Shown: positions 9,161-18,953, counted from the stretch's first letter. The stretch: DNA of 37,537 nt from an uncultured Pelagibacteraceae bacterium (GCA_902551735.1 CACDEK010000004.1:1-37537), one strand, 5' to 3'. Notes: generated from the sequence alone by a model not told the origin. Numbers and translations are program-made.

Positions 9161-9934
9161 TTAATTAAATTTTTTCATTTTATTTAATGGTTTTAATATC
9201 AAACCATTTGACAATAAATTTTCTTTTATTGATTTAGCTGTTGCAAGAGAACTTAGATTGTCTCCGTGTATACAAACAGAGTCAATTTCACAAGGTATTT
9301 GTTTACCAGAAAAACAGTTTAAAGCTTGATTTTTAACCATACTGAGCACATGTTTTTTTGCTATTTCAGGATCAGTTATTAAGGCGTGTTCTTTTGATCT
9401 TGATACAAGATTTCCATTATCTTCATAGTTTCTATCAGCGAAAATTTCACATGCTATTTTCATATTTAATTTTTTAGCAGCAATTTCCATTTTAGATCCT
9501 GTAGGTGCAAGAAAAATTATGTTTTTATCAATACTGGATATTGCTTTAGCAATAGTATTTGCCAAATCCAAATCTTCACAAGCCATATTGTTAAGCGCTC
9601 CATGAGGTTTTATATGAGTTACATCTTCGTTATTTTTTAAAGCTATTTTTTGTAAAATTTCGTATTGATCAATAATTAATTTAGTTACTTCTGAAGAAGA
9701 AAGATTGATTCTTTTCCTACCAAAATTTTCTGGATCCTTAAATGATGGATGGGCTCCAATACTTACACCGTTTGCTTTAGAAATTTTAATAACCATGTTC
9801 ATTGTTTCATCATCTCCAGCATGATAACCACATGCAATATTAGCTGAATTAACTATATTCAGTAACTCAGGGTCATTTTCAATAGAATGAAACTTTGATT
9901 TTTCTCCTAAATCACAATTGATATTAATTTCCAT
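9161..9934 (-). CDS. pxpA: 5-oxoprolinase subunit A (LamB/YcsF family)
   Basis: 'MEININCDLGEKS', 'NIACGYHAGDDETM', 'GVSIGAHPSFKDPENFGRK', 'HIKPHGALNN', 'EIFADRNYEDNGNLVSR'; internal ATG at 9934 preferred. Confidence 0.93.
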   Translation of the reverse strand: MEININCDLGEKSKFHSIENDPELLNIVNSANIACGYHAGDDETMNMVIKISKANGVSIGAHPSFKDPENFGRKRINLSSSEVTKLIIDQYEILQKIALKNNEDVTHIKPHGALNNMACEDLDLANTIAKAISSIDKNIIFLAPTGSKMEIAAKKLNMKIACEIFADRNYEDNGNLVSRSKEHALITDPEIAKKHVLSMVKNQALNCFSGKQIPCEIDSVCIHGDNLSSLATAKSIKENLLSNGLILKPLNKMKKFN

Positions 9935-9962
9935 AATATTAATAGTTGAAGTATAACACGAC

Positions 9963-10637
9963 ATGATAAAAAATATATCAAATCTTGGTGACGCAGCATT
10001 ATATTGTGATTTTGGTGAAGAAGTTAATAAAGAAATTAATTCAATAGTAATTAATTATTTTAACAATATAAAAGAAAAAAAAATTTTAGGAATTACCAAT
10101 ATTGCTCCCTCATATAACAAATTAATTATAACTTTTGATTTAAGCTTAACAAATTTTGACAAAATAAGTGAGATAATAAAAGGTATAAATATAAAACCTT
10201 ACGAAAACAGTAAAAATAAATTAATAAAAATTCCTATATGTTGTGATGACGAGTTCGCATTAGATATTGATAGACTTGAAAAAAATTTTGAAATTTCAAA
10301 AGATCAAATCCTAAAAACTTTTTTTTCTAAAGAATATTTTTGTTACATGACAGGTTTTATTGCAGGTATGCCTTTCTTAGGAGATATTGATCAAAACATC
10401 AGATTAAAAAGATTAGAAACTCCAAGAGTAAAAGTTCCCAAAGGATCTGTAGGTATAACAGAAAAATTTTGCAATATCTATACATTTGAAAGTCCAGGTG
10501 GTTGGAACATTATTGGAAACTCACCAATAAAAGTTTTTGATAAATCCAATAAGGTAAATCCGGCTCTAATTAATCCTGGTGATACTGTTAGTTTTTACAA
10601 AATTAATATGAAAGAATATAAAAATTGGAATGAGTAA
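9963..10637 (+). CDS. pxpB: 5-oxoprolinase subunit B (KipI-like)
   Basis: 'GFIAGMPFLGDID', 'RLETPRVKVPKGSVGI', 'ESPGGWNIIG'. Confidence 0.92.
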   Translation: MIKNISNLGDAALYCDFGEEVNKEINSIVINYFNNIKEKKILGITNIAPSYNKLIITFDLSLTNFDKISEIIKGINIKPYENSKNKLIKIPICCDDEFALDIDRLEKNFEISKDQILKTFFSKEYFCYMTGFIAGMPFLGDIDQNIRLKRLETPRVKVPKGSVGITEKFCNIYTFESPGGWNIIGNSPIKVFDKSNKVNPALINPGDTVSFYKINMKEYKNWNE

Positions 10638-11580
10638 TTATAATTTTCAAGTTTTGCGAGCAGGAATAAATACTACTTTTCAAGATAAAGGTAGAAATAA
10701 TCTTTATCATATAGGAATACCTTTTAGTGGAGCAATGGATAATCGTAATTACCTAATAGCAAACTATTTAGCTGGTAATAAAAAAAATACAACAGTTATA
10801 GAATTTGCTTATCAAGGTCCATTATTAAAATTTAATGGTGAAAAAATTTGTTTAGTAATAACAGGGGATGTAACTTTTAATATTATAAAAAAAAATTTAA
10901 ATGTAGAAAAGGGAAACTGTTATCAATCATATTATCTTACAGATGGTGACCAAATAGATATTTTATCAACCAATAGATCGGTTTATGGTTATTTGGCAGT
11001 AAGTGGAGGTTTTAACGTTGAATTATTCTGGAATAGCAGTTCCACAAATACTAAAGCAAGAATAGGAGCTAATAATGGTGAAAAGATTAAAAAGGATAGT
11101 TTAATAGAAATATTAAAACCCCAAAAAATTTATCCGTTAAAAAAATTGAAATATTTCAATTCAAAAATCGAGCAAATTAGAATTATTAAAGGAACTAACT
11201 ATAGTTATTTTTCAAAAGATGGAAAAAAAAATTTTTTGGAAAAAAAATTTATTGTTTCTAAATTAACGGACAGAATGGGTATGAGATTAGAGGGCCCTAA
11301 AATAGAAAATATTGTTGATACAAATATAAGATCTGAAGGTTTAATTAAAGGAGTAATACAGGTACCACCGGATGGAAATCCAATTATTATGCTGTCTGAT
11401 CATGGAACAATAGGAGGTTATCCTAAAATTGGAGTAGTAATTAGTGCTGATTACGATAAGTTAGTTCAACTTCAGCCAGGATCAAAAATAAAATTCAAAG
11501 AGGTAAGTCTTTTTGAAGCAGAGAATTTATACAAAATATATTCTATGGAAACACAAAATATACTAAATCAAATAACATGA
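10630..11580 (+). CDS. pxpC: 5-oxoprolinase subunit C (KipA-like)
   Basis: 'RAGINTTFQDKGR', 'GIPFSGAMD', 'SDRMG' region 'KLTDRMGMRLEGP', 'SEGLIKGVIQVPPDGNPIIMLSDHGTIGGYPKIGVV'. Confidence 0.92.
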   Translation: MSNYNFQVLRAGINTTFQDKGRNNLYHIGIPFSGAMDNRNYLIANYLAGNKKNTTVIEFAYQGPLLKFNGEKICLVITGDVTFNIIKKNLNVEKGNCYQSYYLTDGDQIDILSTNRSVYGYLAVSGGFNVELFWNSSSTNTKARIGANNGEKIKKDSLIEILKPQKIYPLKKLKYFNSKIEQIRIIKGTNYSYFSKDGKKNFLEKKFIVSKLTDRMGMRLEGPKIENIVDTNIRSEGLIKGVIQVPPDGNPIIMLSDHGTIGGYPKIGVVISADYDKLVQLQPGSKIKFKEVSLFEAENLYKIYSMETQNILNQIT

Positions 11581-12443
11581 ATTTAATTTCTAAATTACCA
11601 GGTCCTTTACTGGTTTTTTTTGGAGCTATTACACTTAGTTTTGGTGGAATAATTGTAAAATCTTTTGAAGGTGCAAATCTTTGGCAAATACTTTTTTGGA
11701 GACAAATTTTTTTTTCAATTACTGTTGTTTTATATTTACTTTTTACCTATAAAAAAAATTTTTTTAAATCATTTTATGACTCCGGTTTACCAGGTTTTTT
11801 TGGTGGTTTAGCATTATCAGTTGGATTTGCAGCATATGTATTTGCCATGTATACAACTACTGTAGCAAATACAAATTTTATAATTACTTTAGAGACAATT
11901 TTTTTAGCATTGTTTGGTTATTTTTTTCTAAAAGAAAAAATTAATTTAATCACATTAATCTCAATAATTTTAGGAATATCTGGAGTTTTAATAATACTTG
12001 GAAACTCTTTAACTATTCAAACTAGCGAACAATTTTTAGGAAATATTGTTGCACTTATAATGCCAATATCTTTTGCTGTGCTTGTTATTATTGTTAGAAA
12101 ATATCCAAATGTAGATATGGTTCCATCTCAATTCACCGCCGGAATTGCAGCAGCATTAATAGGTTTTTTTATAGCTGACCAATTAATTATGTCATTTAAA
12201 GATTTTATTTTGGCTTCTATAGCTGGAATTTTTCAAATAGGATTTGGGTTTATTTTTATTACAGTAGGTTCGCGCACAACACCTGCGGCCGTAGTTGGGG
12301 TTTTAATGTTAACAGAGTCTGTTTTCGGTCCCTTATGGGCATGGCTTTTTATTAATGAAGTGCCACCCCTGACTGTACTTTTTGGTGGTGGTGTGATTAT
12401 TTCTGCAATTTTATTCCAGTCAGTTTTTGGTAAAAAAGAGTAA
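11577..12443 (+). CDS. DMT superfamily (EamA) transporter
   Basis: 288 aa, ~10 TM segments, 'LALFGYFFLKEKIN', two EamA repeats. Confidence 0.88.
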   Translation: MNLISKLPGPLLVFFGAITLSFGGIIVKSFEGANLWQILFWRQIFFSITVVLYLLFTYKKNFFKSFYDSGLPGFFGGLALSVGFAAYVFAMYTTTVANTNFIITLETIFLALFGYFFLKEKINLITLISIILGISGVLIILGNSLTIQTSEQFLGNIVALIMPISFAVLVIIVRKYPNVDMVPSQFTAGIAAALIGFFIADQLIMSFKDFILASIAGIFQIGFGFIFITVGSRTTPAAVVGVLMLTESVFGPLWAWLFINEVPPLTVLFGGGVIISAILFQSVFGKKE

Positions 12444-12444
12444 A

Positions 12445-13689
12445 ATGAAAATTGCTGTAATTGGTTCTGGCATATCGGGTCTAAGTGCTGCTTATTATTT
12501 ATCAAAAAAACATAATGTTGATTTATTTGAAAAAGAAAATCATTTTGGTGGCCATTCTCATACTATAAATGTTGCTTATACTGAAAAAAAACAAATACCA
12601 GTAGATATAGGTTTTATTGTTTTTAACGAATTAACTTATCCAAATTTAATTAATTTTTTTAAAGAAAATAAAATTCAAGTTGAAAAAAGTAACATGTCTT
12701 TTTCTGTTTCTGTAAAAGATACAAATATTGAATATTGTGGTAAAGGAATTAGTGGAATTTTCTCGAACAGAAAAAATTTTTTTAATTTTAAATTTATAAA
12801 AATGTTTTTTGAGATTATTAATTTTTACAAAAAATGCTCAAATATTGATTTTAATACTCTTAGTAGCGAGACATTAGAAAATTTTTTAAAAAAAGAAAAT
12901 TTATCTGACTACTTTATAAACTATCATATTATCCCCATGGTTGCTGCGATATGGTCTATGCCACCATATGAAGCGAGACAAATGCCACTAAATTTTTTTA
13001 TAAATTTTTTTAAAAATCATGGTTTATTTAATTTAAAAAATAGACCTCAGTGGTTTACTGTATCAAATAGAAGCAAAACTTACGTAAATAAAGTAATTAA
13101 TCAAATAAGTGGAGAGTATTATAAAAACTACGCTATAAAAAAAATATCAAGAAATAATAATAATATTAAAGTTTACTATGGATCAGAAAATGAGTTTTTT
13201 AACTATGACAAGGTAGTTTTAGCTACTCATGCAGATCAAGCCTTATCTTTAATAGAAAACCCTTCCTTGGAAGAGAAAAATATTTTAAAAAATTTTAAAT
13301 ACAAAAAAAATTTAGCAGTCATTCATTCAGATCAAAGTTTTATGCCAACTAACAAAAAGGCTTGGTCTTCATGGAATTCTTCAATTCTAAAAAACGATAA
13401 AACTAAAAGTTCAGTAACATATTGGTTAAACTTATTACAAAATCTTAAAATAGAAAAAAATATTTTTTTAACTTTAAACCCGTACTACGAAATTCCTAAG
13501 AATCAAATTTATGAAAAGGTTCATTTTACACATCCTTACTATGATTATAATGCTTTAAAATCTCAAAATGAACTTAGTATATTACAGAACAAAAAAGATA
13601 TATTATTTTGTGGTAGTTATTTTGGTTACGGATTTCATGAAGATGGCATTAAATCAACTCTAGAAATGTTAAAGTATATAAATGATTAA
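12445..13689 (+). CDS. FAD-dependent oxidoreductase (amine-oxidase/phytoene-desaturase-like)
   Basis: N-terminal 'MKIAVIGSGISGLSAAYYLSKKHNVDLFEKENHFGGHS' dinucleotide-binding motif; start moved to ATG 12445. Confidence 0.9.
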   Translation: MKIAVIGSGISGLSAAYYLSKKHNVDLFEKENHFGGHSHTINVAYTEKKQIPVDIGFIVFNELTYPNLINFFKENKIQVEKSNMSFSVSVKDTNIEYCGKGISGIFSNRKNFFNFKFIKMFFEIINFYKKCSNIDFNTLSSETLENFLKKENLSDYFINYHIIPMVAAIWSMPPYEARQMPLNFFINFFKNHGLFNLKNRPQWFTVSNRSKTYVNKVINQISGEYYKNYAIKKISRNNNNIKVYYGSENEFFNYDKVVLATHADQALSLIENPSLEEKNILKNFKYKKNLAVIHSDQSFMPTNKKAWSSWNSSILKNDKTKSSVTYWLNLLQNLKIEKNIFLTLNPYYEIPKNQIYEKVHFTHPYYDYNALKSQNELSILQNKKDILFCGSYFGYGFHEDGIKSTLEMLKYIND

Positions 13690-14449
13690 CTCTTCGTTTA
13701 TTTATAATGGTAATGTAATTCATAAAAGATTTAAACCTAAAGAACATTTTTTTAAGTACAAAGTATTTTCTCTTTTAATTGATTTGTCTGAATTAAATTT
13801 ATTAGAAAAAGAACTTAAATTATTTTCGTATAATAAATTTAATATATTAAGTTTTTATGACATTGATCATGGTCCAAGAGATGGAACTTCTTTAATTACA
13901 TGGGTTAAAGAAAATTTGTCCAAAAATAATATAAATACTGAACAAATCACTATTAAACTTCTATGTTACCCTAGAATATGGGGTTATGTATTTAATCCAC
14001 TAAGTGTATTTTTCATTTATGATAAAAATTTTAATTTGATATCAATTCTTTACGAAGTAAAAAATACATTTGGAGAGCAACACACGTATATTTTTAAAAT
14101 AGAAAAAAATAATCATTTATTTGAACATTCTTGTAAAAAAAAATTTCATGTTTCACCATTTATTGAAATTGACTGTACATATTTTTTTAAAATTTTAAAA
14201 CCTGAAAACAAACTTTCAATAGTTATTAATCAAAATGATGATCAAGGAAAACTTCTCTTTGCCTCCCAAGATGGCGAAAAAAAAGATTTAAATAGCAAAA
14301 ATTTGCTAATTTCATACTTATCTCACCCTTTAATGTCCTTTAAAATTATTGGGGCGATACATTTTGAGGCATTAAAACTTTGGTTAAAAGGAGTTAAGTT
14401 GGTAAAAAAGAAACTCAAAATTAAAAATAATATAACTTTTGAAAATTAA
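13682..14449 (+). CDS. DUF1365 family protein
   Basis: 'NVIHKRFKPKEHFFKYKVFSLLIDL', 'LLCYPRIWGYVFNPLSVFFIYD', 'FGEQHTYIF'; position between FAD oxidoreductase and Cfa. Confidence 0.88.
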   Translation: MINSSFIYNGNVIHKRFKPKEHFFKYKVFSLLIDLSELNLLEKELKLFSYNKFNILSFYDIDHGPRDGTSLITWVKENLSKNNINTEQITIKLLCYPRIWGYVFNPLSVFFIYDKNFNLISILYEVKNTFGEQHTYIFKIEKNNHLFEHSCKKKFHVSPFIEIDCTYFFKILKPENKLSIVINQNDDQGKLLFASQDGEKKDLNSKNLLISYLSHPLMSFKIIGAIHFEALKLWLKGVKLVKKKLKIKNNITFEN

Positions 14450-14450
14450 T

Positions 14451-15626
14451 ATGATCCAAACTTTTTCTGATAATTTAATTTTTAGTGCATTAAAGCTTAT
14501 TAAGCATGGAAATCTTGAATTAACAAATTTTGATGGCAAAAAGTACAATTTTGGAGAAAAAGATAAAAATTTAAATGTAAGTTTAAAAATCAATAAACCT
14601 GGGTTTACTTTTAACGTAATTCGAAAGGGTAGTATTGGTCTTGCAGAGTCATACATGCGTGGGGAGTTTGAAACAAATAATCTTTCAGATTTAATTGAAT
14701 TAACAGCAAAAAATATCAAAATTATTTATAAATTTTCCGGTATATTTGATTTTACACTTATTAATTCTATAAAAAGTGTTTTTATTAAAAATACAAAAAA
14801 AAAAAGTATAGAAAATATTTCAAAACATTATGACCTTGGAAATGAATTTTTTTCTTTGTGGCTTGATAAAACTCTTACATACTCAAGTGCGATATTTGAA
14901 AATGAAAAAAATAACCTTGAAGATGCACAAATAAACAAATATCAAAAATTAGTTAGTCTTTTAAAACCAAAAATGGGAGATAAAATTTTAGAAATAGGTT
15001 GTGGCTGGGGAGGATTTGCAGAATACCTAGGTAAAAACTTTGATATAAAAATGGATTGTATTACTATTTCTAAGAAACAATTTGAATTTTCAAAAGAAAG
15101 AATATTTAAAAACAAGCTTAATGAAAAAGTTAACATACAAATGATGGATTATAGAGATGTTAAAAATAAATATAATTCGATCGCATCTATCGAAATGATA
15201 GAAGCAGTGGGAAAAAATTATTTAAAAAGTTATTTTCAAAAAATTAAAGAAAATTTAGGCCAACAAGGAGTTGCAGCGATACAAGCAATAACGATAGATG
15301 ATAAATTATTTGATAGATATAAAAAAAAAGAAGACTTTATTCAAAAATATATATTTCCTGGTGGATTTTTACCTTCAAAAAAAAGTTTATATAAATATGC
15401 TAAAGACTCGGGCTTAAGTATGGAAGAGTATAATTCATATGGATCGCATTATTCAAATACATTAAATATTTGGAGAGGTGAATTTATTAGTAAATGGGAA
15501 GAAATTTCAAAACAGGGGTTTGATTTGACTTTCAAAAGAATGTGGAATTTTTATTTATCTTATTGTGAAGCTGGATTTAAATCTAAAAATATAGATTTAA
15601 TTCAGTTTTCGATGCAAAATAGATAA
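14451..15626 (+). CDS. cfa: cyclopropane-fatty-acyl-phospholipid synthase family methyltransferase
   Basis: 'ISKHYDLGNEFFSLWLDKTLTYSSAIF', 'KILEIGCGWGGFAEYL', 'SIEMIEAVG', 'FPGGFLPS'; ATG at 14451 used rather than upstream TTG. Confidence 0.93.
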   Translation: MIQTFSDNLIFSALKLIKHGNLELTNFDGKKYNFGEKDKNLNVSLKINKPGFTFNVIRKGSIGLAESYMRGEFETNNLSDLIELTAKNIKIIYKFSGIFDFTLINSIKSVFIKNTKKKSIENISKHYDLGNEFFSLWLDKTLTYSSAIFENEKNNLEDAQINKYQKLVSLLKPKMGDKILEIGCGWGGFAEYLGKNFDIKMDCITISKKQFEFSKERIFKNKLNEKVNIQMMDYRDVKNKYNSIASIEMIEAVGKNYLKSYFQKIKENLGQQGVAAIQAITIDDKLFDRYKKKEDFIQKYIFPGGFLPSKKSLYKYAKDSGLSMEEYNSYGSHYSNTLNIWRGEFISKWEEISKQGFDLTFKRMWNFYLSYCEAGFKSKNIDLIQFSMQNR

Positions 15627-15631
15627 TAGTA

Positions 15632-16168
15632 ATGAAAAAAAAACTACTTTTATTTTTTTTAATATTTGTAATTTTTTTTATATTTTTAAATAAAGACGAT
15701 ATGAAACCAGAAGATTTTAAAAACACCGAACCAGTGATGCGAATAGAAAGTTATTTTGATGGAAATGTCAAAGCTTGGGGTATTTTACAAGATAGAAAAG
15801 GTAAAGTTACAAGGCAATTTAAAGCTAATATGTTTGGAAAATTTGAAGATAACATGCTTACACTTGATGAAGAATTTTTTTGGAAGGATGGAGAAAAACA
15901 AAAAAGAATTTGGAAAATTAAAAAAATTGATGAACATAATTATATAGGTACTGCTCCGGATGTCGTTGGAGAAGCGAAAGGATTTTCATATGGTTCTGCA
16001 TTTAAATTTGAATATGATTTATTAATACCTATAAAAGGAAAAAATATTAAAATTAGATTTGATGATTGGATATTTAAACAAGATGAAGAAGTTGCAATTA
16101 ATAGAGCAACATTAACAAAATTTGGTTTTAAAGTTGGTGAGTTAACAGTAGTTTTTCAAAAATATTAA
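15632..16168 (+). CDS. DUF3833-like protein
   Basis: N-terminal hydrophobic anchor; 'FDGNVKAWGILQDRKGKVTRQFKANMFGKF'; follows cfa. Confidence 0.75.
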   Translation: MKKKLLLFFLIFVIFFIFLNKDDMKPEDFKNTEPVMRIESYFDGNVKAWGILQDRKGKVTRQFKANMFGKFEDNMLTLDEEFFWKDGEKQKRIWKIKKIDEHNYIGTAPDVVGEAKGFSYGSAFKFEYDLLIPIKGKNIKIRFDDWIFKQDEEVAINRATLTKFGFKVGELTVVFQKY

Positions 16169-17640
16169 CGACCAACTAGTTTCATTCCTTTTTTTACAAG
16201 TTTTAAATAAAGCCAATTAGGCATAATTTGTAAAATTTTCATAATAAACGTAAATTGTTTTGGAAAATGAATTTCAAAAGCATTCGATTGAGTTAAACCC
16301 TTAAACATTTGATTGGCAGCATACTCTGGTGATTTTATCATAGGCATAGGAAAATCATTTTGGTCTGTCATAGGAGTTTTTATAAATCCAGGGTGTACAA
16401 CAGAAACTCTTACGTCAAATCTTTTTAAGTCAAAATATAAACTTTCGGCGTAATTAGTTAATGCAGCTTTAGATGCACAGTAAGCACCACCTGCTGGGAG
16501 ACCCCTATATCCAGCCACTGATGAAACTATTGAAATATGTCCAGATGCACCACCAACCAGAGCAGGAGTAATGTAATATCCAATTGCAAGTATAAATACT
16601 AATAAACAACCTGCTCCTATACCGGGTATTGTTAATGGGAAATAAACTTTCCAAAAAGCTACAAAAGGCGTGCCTCCTAAAGATTTACCTGCTCTCATTA
16701 AGCTAGGAGATATTGTTTTCATAACGCTATACAAAGGTAATACCATAAAAGGCAAAAGAATTTGCGTCATAGCTATATAGGTACCAGTTTTATTATACAT
16801 CATCTCTGGCCTACTATCGTCACCAACCAATCCTATCCAAACAAAAAAGTCATTTACAATGCCTTGTTGTTGTAACAAAATCATCCAACTCGCTGTTCGC
16901 ACAAGTAAAGAAGTCCAAAAAGGTAAAAGAACACAAATCATTAATAAATTACTGTATTTCATTGGTAGTGTTGCTAACAAATGTGCAATTGGATAACCCA
17001 TTAAAAAACAAAGAATTGTCACAACAACAGCTACCTCTAGAGTTCTTAACCAAAGTATTCTATGTATTCTTCTATCCTCTTCTACTTGAACAACTTTTCC
17101 ATCCTCATCAAAATACATATCCATACCCTTTAGGTATTTTCCCGCAGTATACGGAGGAGCTGTTCTTTTTATTGCTTGCCAATATTTAACATCCCTAAAT
17201 CTTTTATGAACTGCCATAATTTGTTCTTTAACATTACCTTCCTCAAATTTTTTCATTTTTCTCCATAACTTTTTGAGAATTGTATTAAATCCATTTTTTT
17301 CTTTATTTAGCCTTTGACCTAGTTTTCCGTGTTCTTTTTTTTCAGCAAGGGCTTTGAAATCCGATAAAAAACTAGCAAAAACTTCTTCTGAAGGTAGTTC
17401 TTTTCCATCCCAAGTTTCCATTGCTTTAAATGTTTTGGGCAACATATTTGTAACCATTCTGTCATCGATACTTCTTGTAAACATTTCACCTATTGGAAAA
17501 ATATAAGTAATAATTATAAAAAGTAGTAATGGAGCAACTAAAAGAAAAGCTTTAATTTTATTTTTCTTTTCTGCTTTTTTTAGACTTACCTCTAGCGGGA
17601 TTCCGTCTGTAGTTAAAATTTTTTGTGTTTCACTGCTCAT
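16165..17640 (-). CDS. Chimeric ORF: PotB-type ABC permease (about 16549..17640) fused in frame to the C-terminal half of a short-chain dehydrogenase (about 16165..16548)
   Basis: Residues 1-364 end in permease TM5 '...RAGKSLGGTPFVAFWKVYFPLTIPGIGAGCLLVFILAIGYYITPALVGG', then abruptly 'ASGHISIVSSVAGYRGLPAGGAYCASKAALTNYAESLYFDLKRFDVRVSVVHPGFIKTPM' (SDR YxxxK active site). Confidence 0.9.
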   Translation of the reverse strand: MSSETQKILTTDGIPLEVSLKKAEKKNKIKAFLLVAPLLLFIIITYIFPIGEMFTRSIDDRMVTNMLPKTFKAMETWDGKELPSEEVFASFLSDFKALAEKKEHGKLGQRLNKEKNGFNTILKKLWRKMKKFEEGNVKEQIMAVHKRFRDVKYWQAIKRTAPPYTAGKYLKGMDMYFDEDGKVVQVEEDRRIHRILWLRTLEVAVVVTILCFLMGYPIAHLLATLPMKYSNLLMICVLLPFWTSLLVRTASWMILLQQQGIVNDFFVWIGLVGDDSRPEMMYNKTGTYIAMTQILLPFMVLPLYSVMKTISPSLMRAGKSLGGTPFVAFWKVYFPLTIPGIGAGCLLVFILAIGYYITPALVGGASGHISIVSSVAGYRGLPAGGAYCASKAALTNYAESLYFDLKRFDVRVSVVHPGFIKTPMTDQNDFPMPMIKSPEYAANQMFKGLTQSNAFEIHFPKQFTFIMKILQIMPNWLYLKLVKKGMKLVGR

Positions 17641-17649
17641 AAATAAAAA

Positions 17650-17672
17650 GGGCGGTTATTAAATAACCGCCC
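17650..17672 (-). terminator. Intercistronic hairpin/attenuator between PotD-like gene and chimeric permease
   Basis: GGGCGGTTATT-A-ATAACCGCCC-type perfect inverted repeat; on minus strand followed by TTTTTATTT. Confidence 0.88.
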
Positions 17673-17709
17673 TAAATATAATATATAATTTTAGTCTTTA
17701 AAACTTAAA

Positions 17710-18825
17710 TTATAGACCAGCTTTCATAGCTTCCCATTTTTCACCAAGCTCTGTGCCGTTATCAGCCCAAAAGAATGGGTCAACTAGGAAGTAATTTTTT
17801 GTGTTTGCTGGCGCTGTTGGCATATGTGGTACCATGTTTGTTTTACCATCTTTATACCAAGGCTCTCCTGCTTTCATAACTTCGATAGAAGATTTTCTCC
17901 AAGGAGCGTAAGCAATATACTTAGCGCTTCCAGCTAACATTTCTGTGTTAGTCATCATAGAAAGAGCTTTCATAGCGTTTTCTTGATCTGGACCACCTTT
18001 AACAAGTGCAAAATATTCATAGTCAAGACCTTGAGCGTCCCAAACTTGAACGATCGGTGCACCTTCTCCAACTGTAGCGTTAAAGAATCTTCCGTTCCAA
18101 CCAGTTGCCATAACAACTTCACCACTCATTAATAATTCTGGTGGTTGAGCACCTGCTGACCAAAACACACAACCTCCGTTAGGATCTGTGCAAAGTTTTT
18201 TGATCTTATCCATTGCTCTTTTAACACCTTTTTCAGTGTTTAAAGCTTCATAGATTTTTGCTCCGCCTTTTTTTGGTTTAATACCATCTGCTGCTAAAGC
18301 AATCTCCAGGTTTGTTAGAGCAGATTTATAGATAGCTCTTTTTCCAGGAAATTTTTTAGTGTTAAAAAAATCTTTTATAGTTTTTGGAGTACCTTTAACA
18401 TTGTCGCTGTTATAAGCATAGTTCCAAGAATATAAAATATTTCCTACAGCACATTTACTAGGCATTGAAGTGAAGAAGTCTTCACTTGCAGGTGTACCAT
18501 CTGGAGCTGCTGGAAAGTCTTTGTCAAAATCAAATTCAACAAATATACCTTCGTCACATCCATTAATTGTATCAAATGCAAATACGTCAATTATATCCCA
18601 TACAATTGCACCTGCTTCCTTTTGTGCTTTAATTTCCGATAATCCACCCGAGTAGTCTACCCAGTTAATTTCTATGCCTAATTTTGCAGCAGTAGGATCA
18701 CCGTACCCTAATTTTTGAGACTCTGTATAAGCTCCACCCCAAGATGCAATAGTAACTGCAAATGCAGATGAAGTTATAGAAAGAGCAAAAGATAGAGCAA
18801 GTAACAATTTACTTAATTTTTTCAT
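17710..18825 (-). CDS. ABC transporter substrate-binding protein, PotD-like
   Basis: Signal peptide 'MKKLSKLLLALSFALSITSSAFA'; 'VTIASWGGAYTESQK'; GGAGG RBS upstream of start. Confidence 0.93.
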   Translation of the reverse strand: MKKLSKLLLALSFALSITSSAFAVTIASWGGAYTESQKLGYGDPTAAKLGIEINWVDYSGGLSEIKAQKEAGAIVWDIIDVFAFDTINGCDEGIFVEFDFDKDFPAAPDGTPASEDFFTSMPSKCAVGNILYSWNYAYNSDNVKGTPKTIKDFFNTKKFPGKRAIYKSALTNLEIALAADGIKPKKGGAKIYEALNTEKGVKRAMDKIKKLCTDPNGGCVFWSAGAQPPELLMSGEVVMATGWNGRFFNATVGEGAPIVQVWDAQGLDYEYFALVKGGPDQENAMKALSMMTNTEMLAGSAKYIAYAPWRKSSIEVMKAGEPWYKDGKTNMVPHMPTAPANTKNYFLVDPFFWADNGTELGEKWEAMKAGL

Positions 18826-18953
18826 TTATCCTCCGTTTAAACGTTTTTTTTAAAAATTGAATTACAACAAGTAAGAAAAATGGAGTCAACCTCTGATTTG
18901 GCCTAAAATCATTATAATTGTGCTAAAAATACTTAGAATTTTTCTAAACTATT

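Noticed and set aside
18833-18842. Perfect 10-bp palindrome CGTTTAAACG just upstream of the PotD-like gene RBS
   Set aside because: Short, and no second copy was recognised at the other promoters; not strong enough to call an operator.
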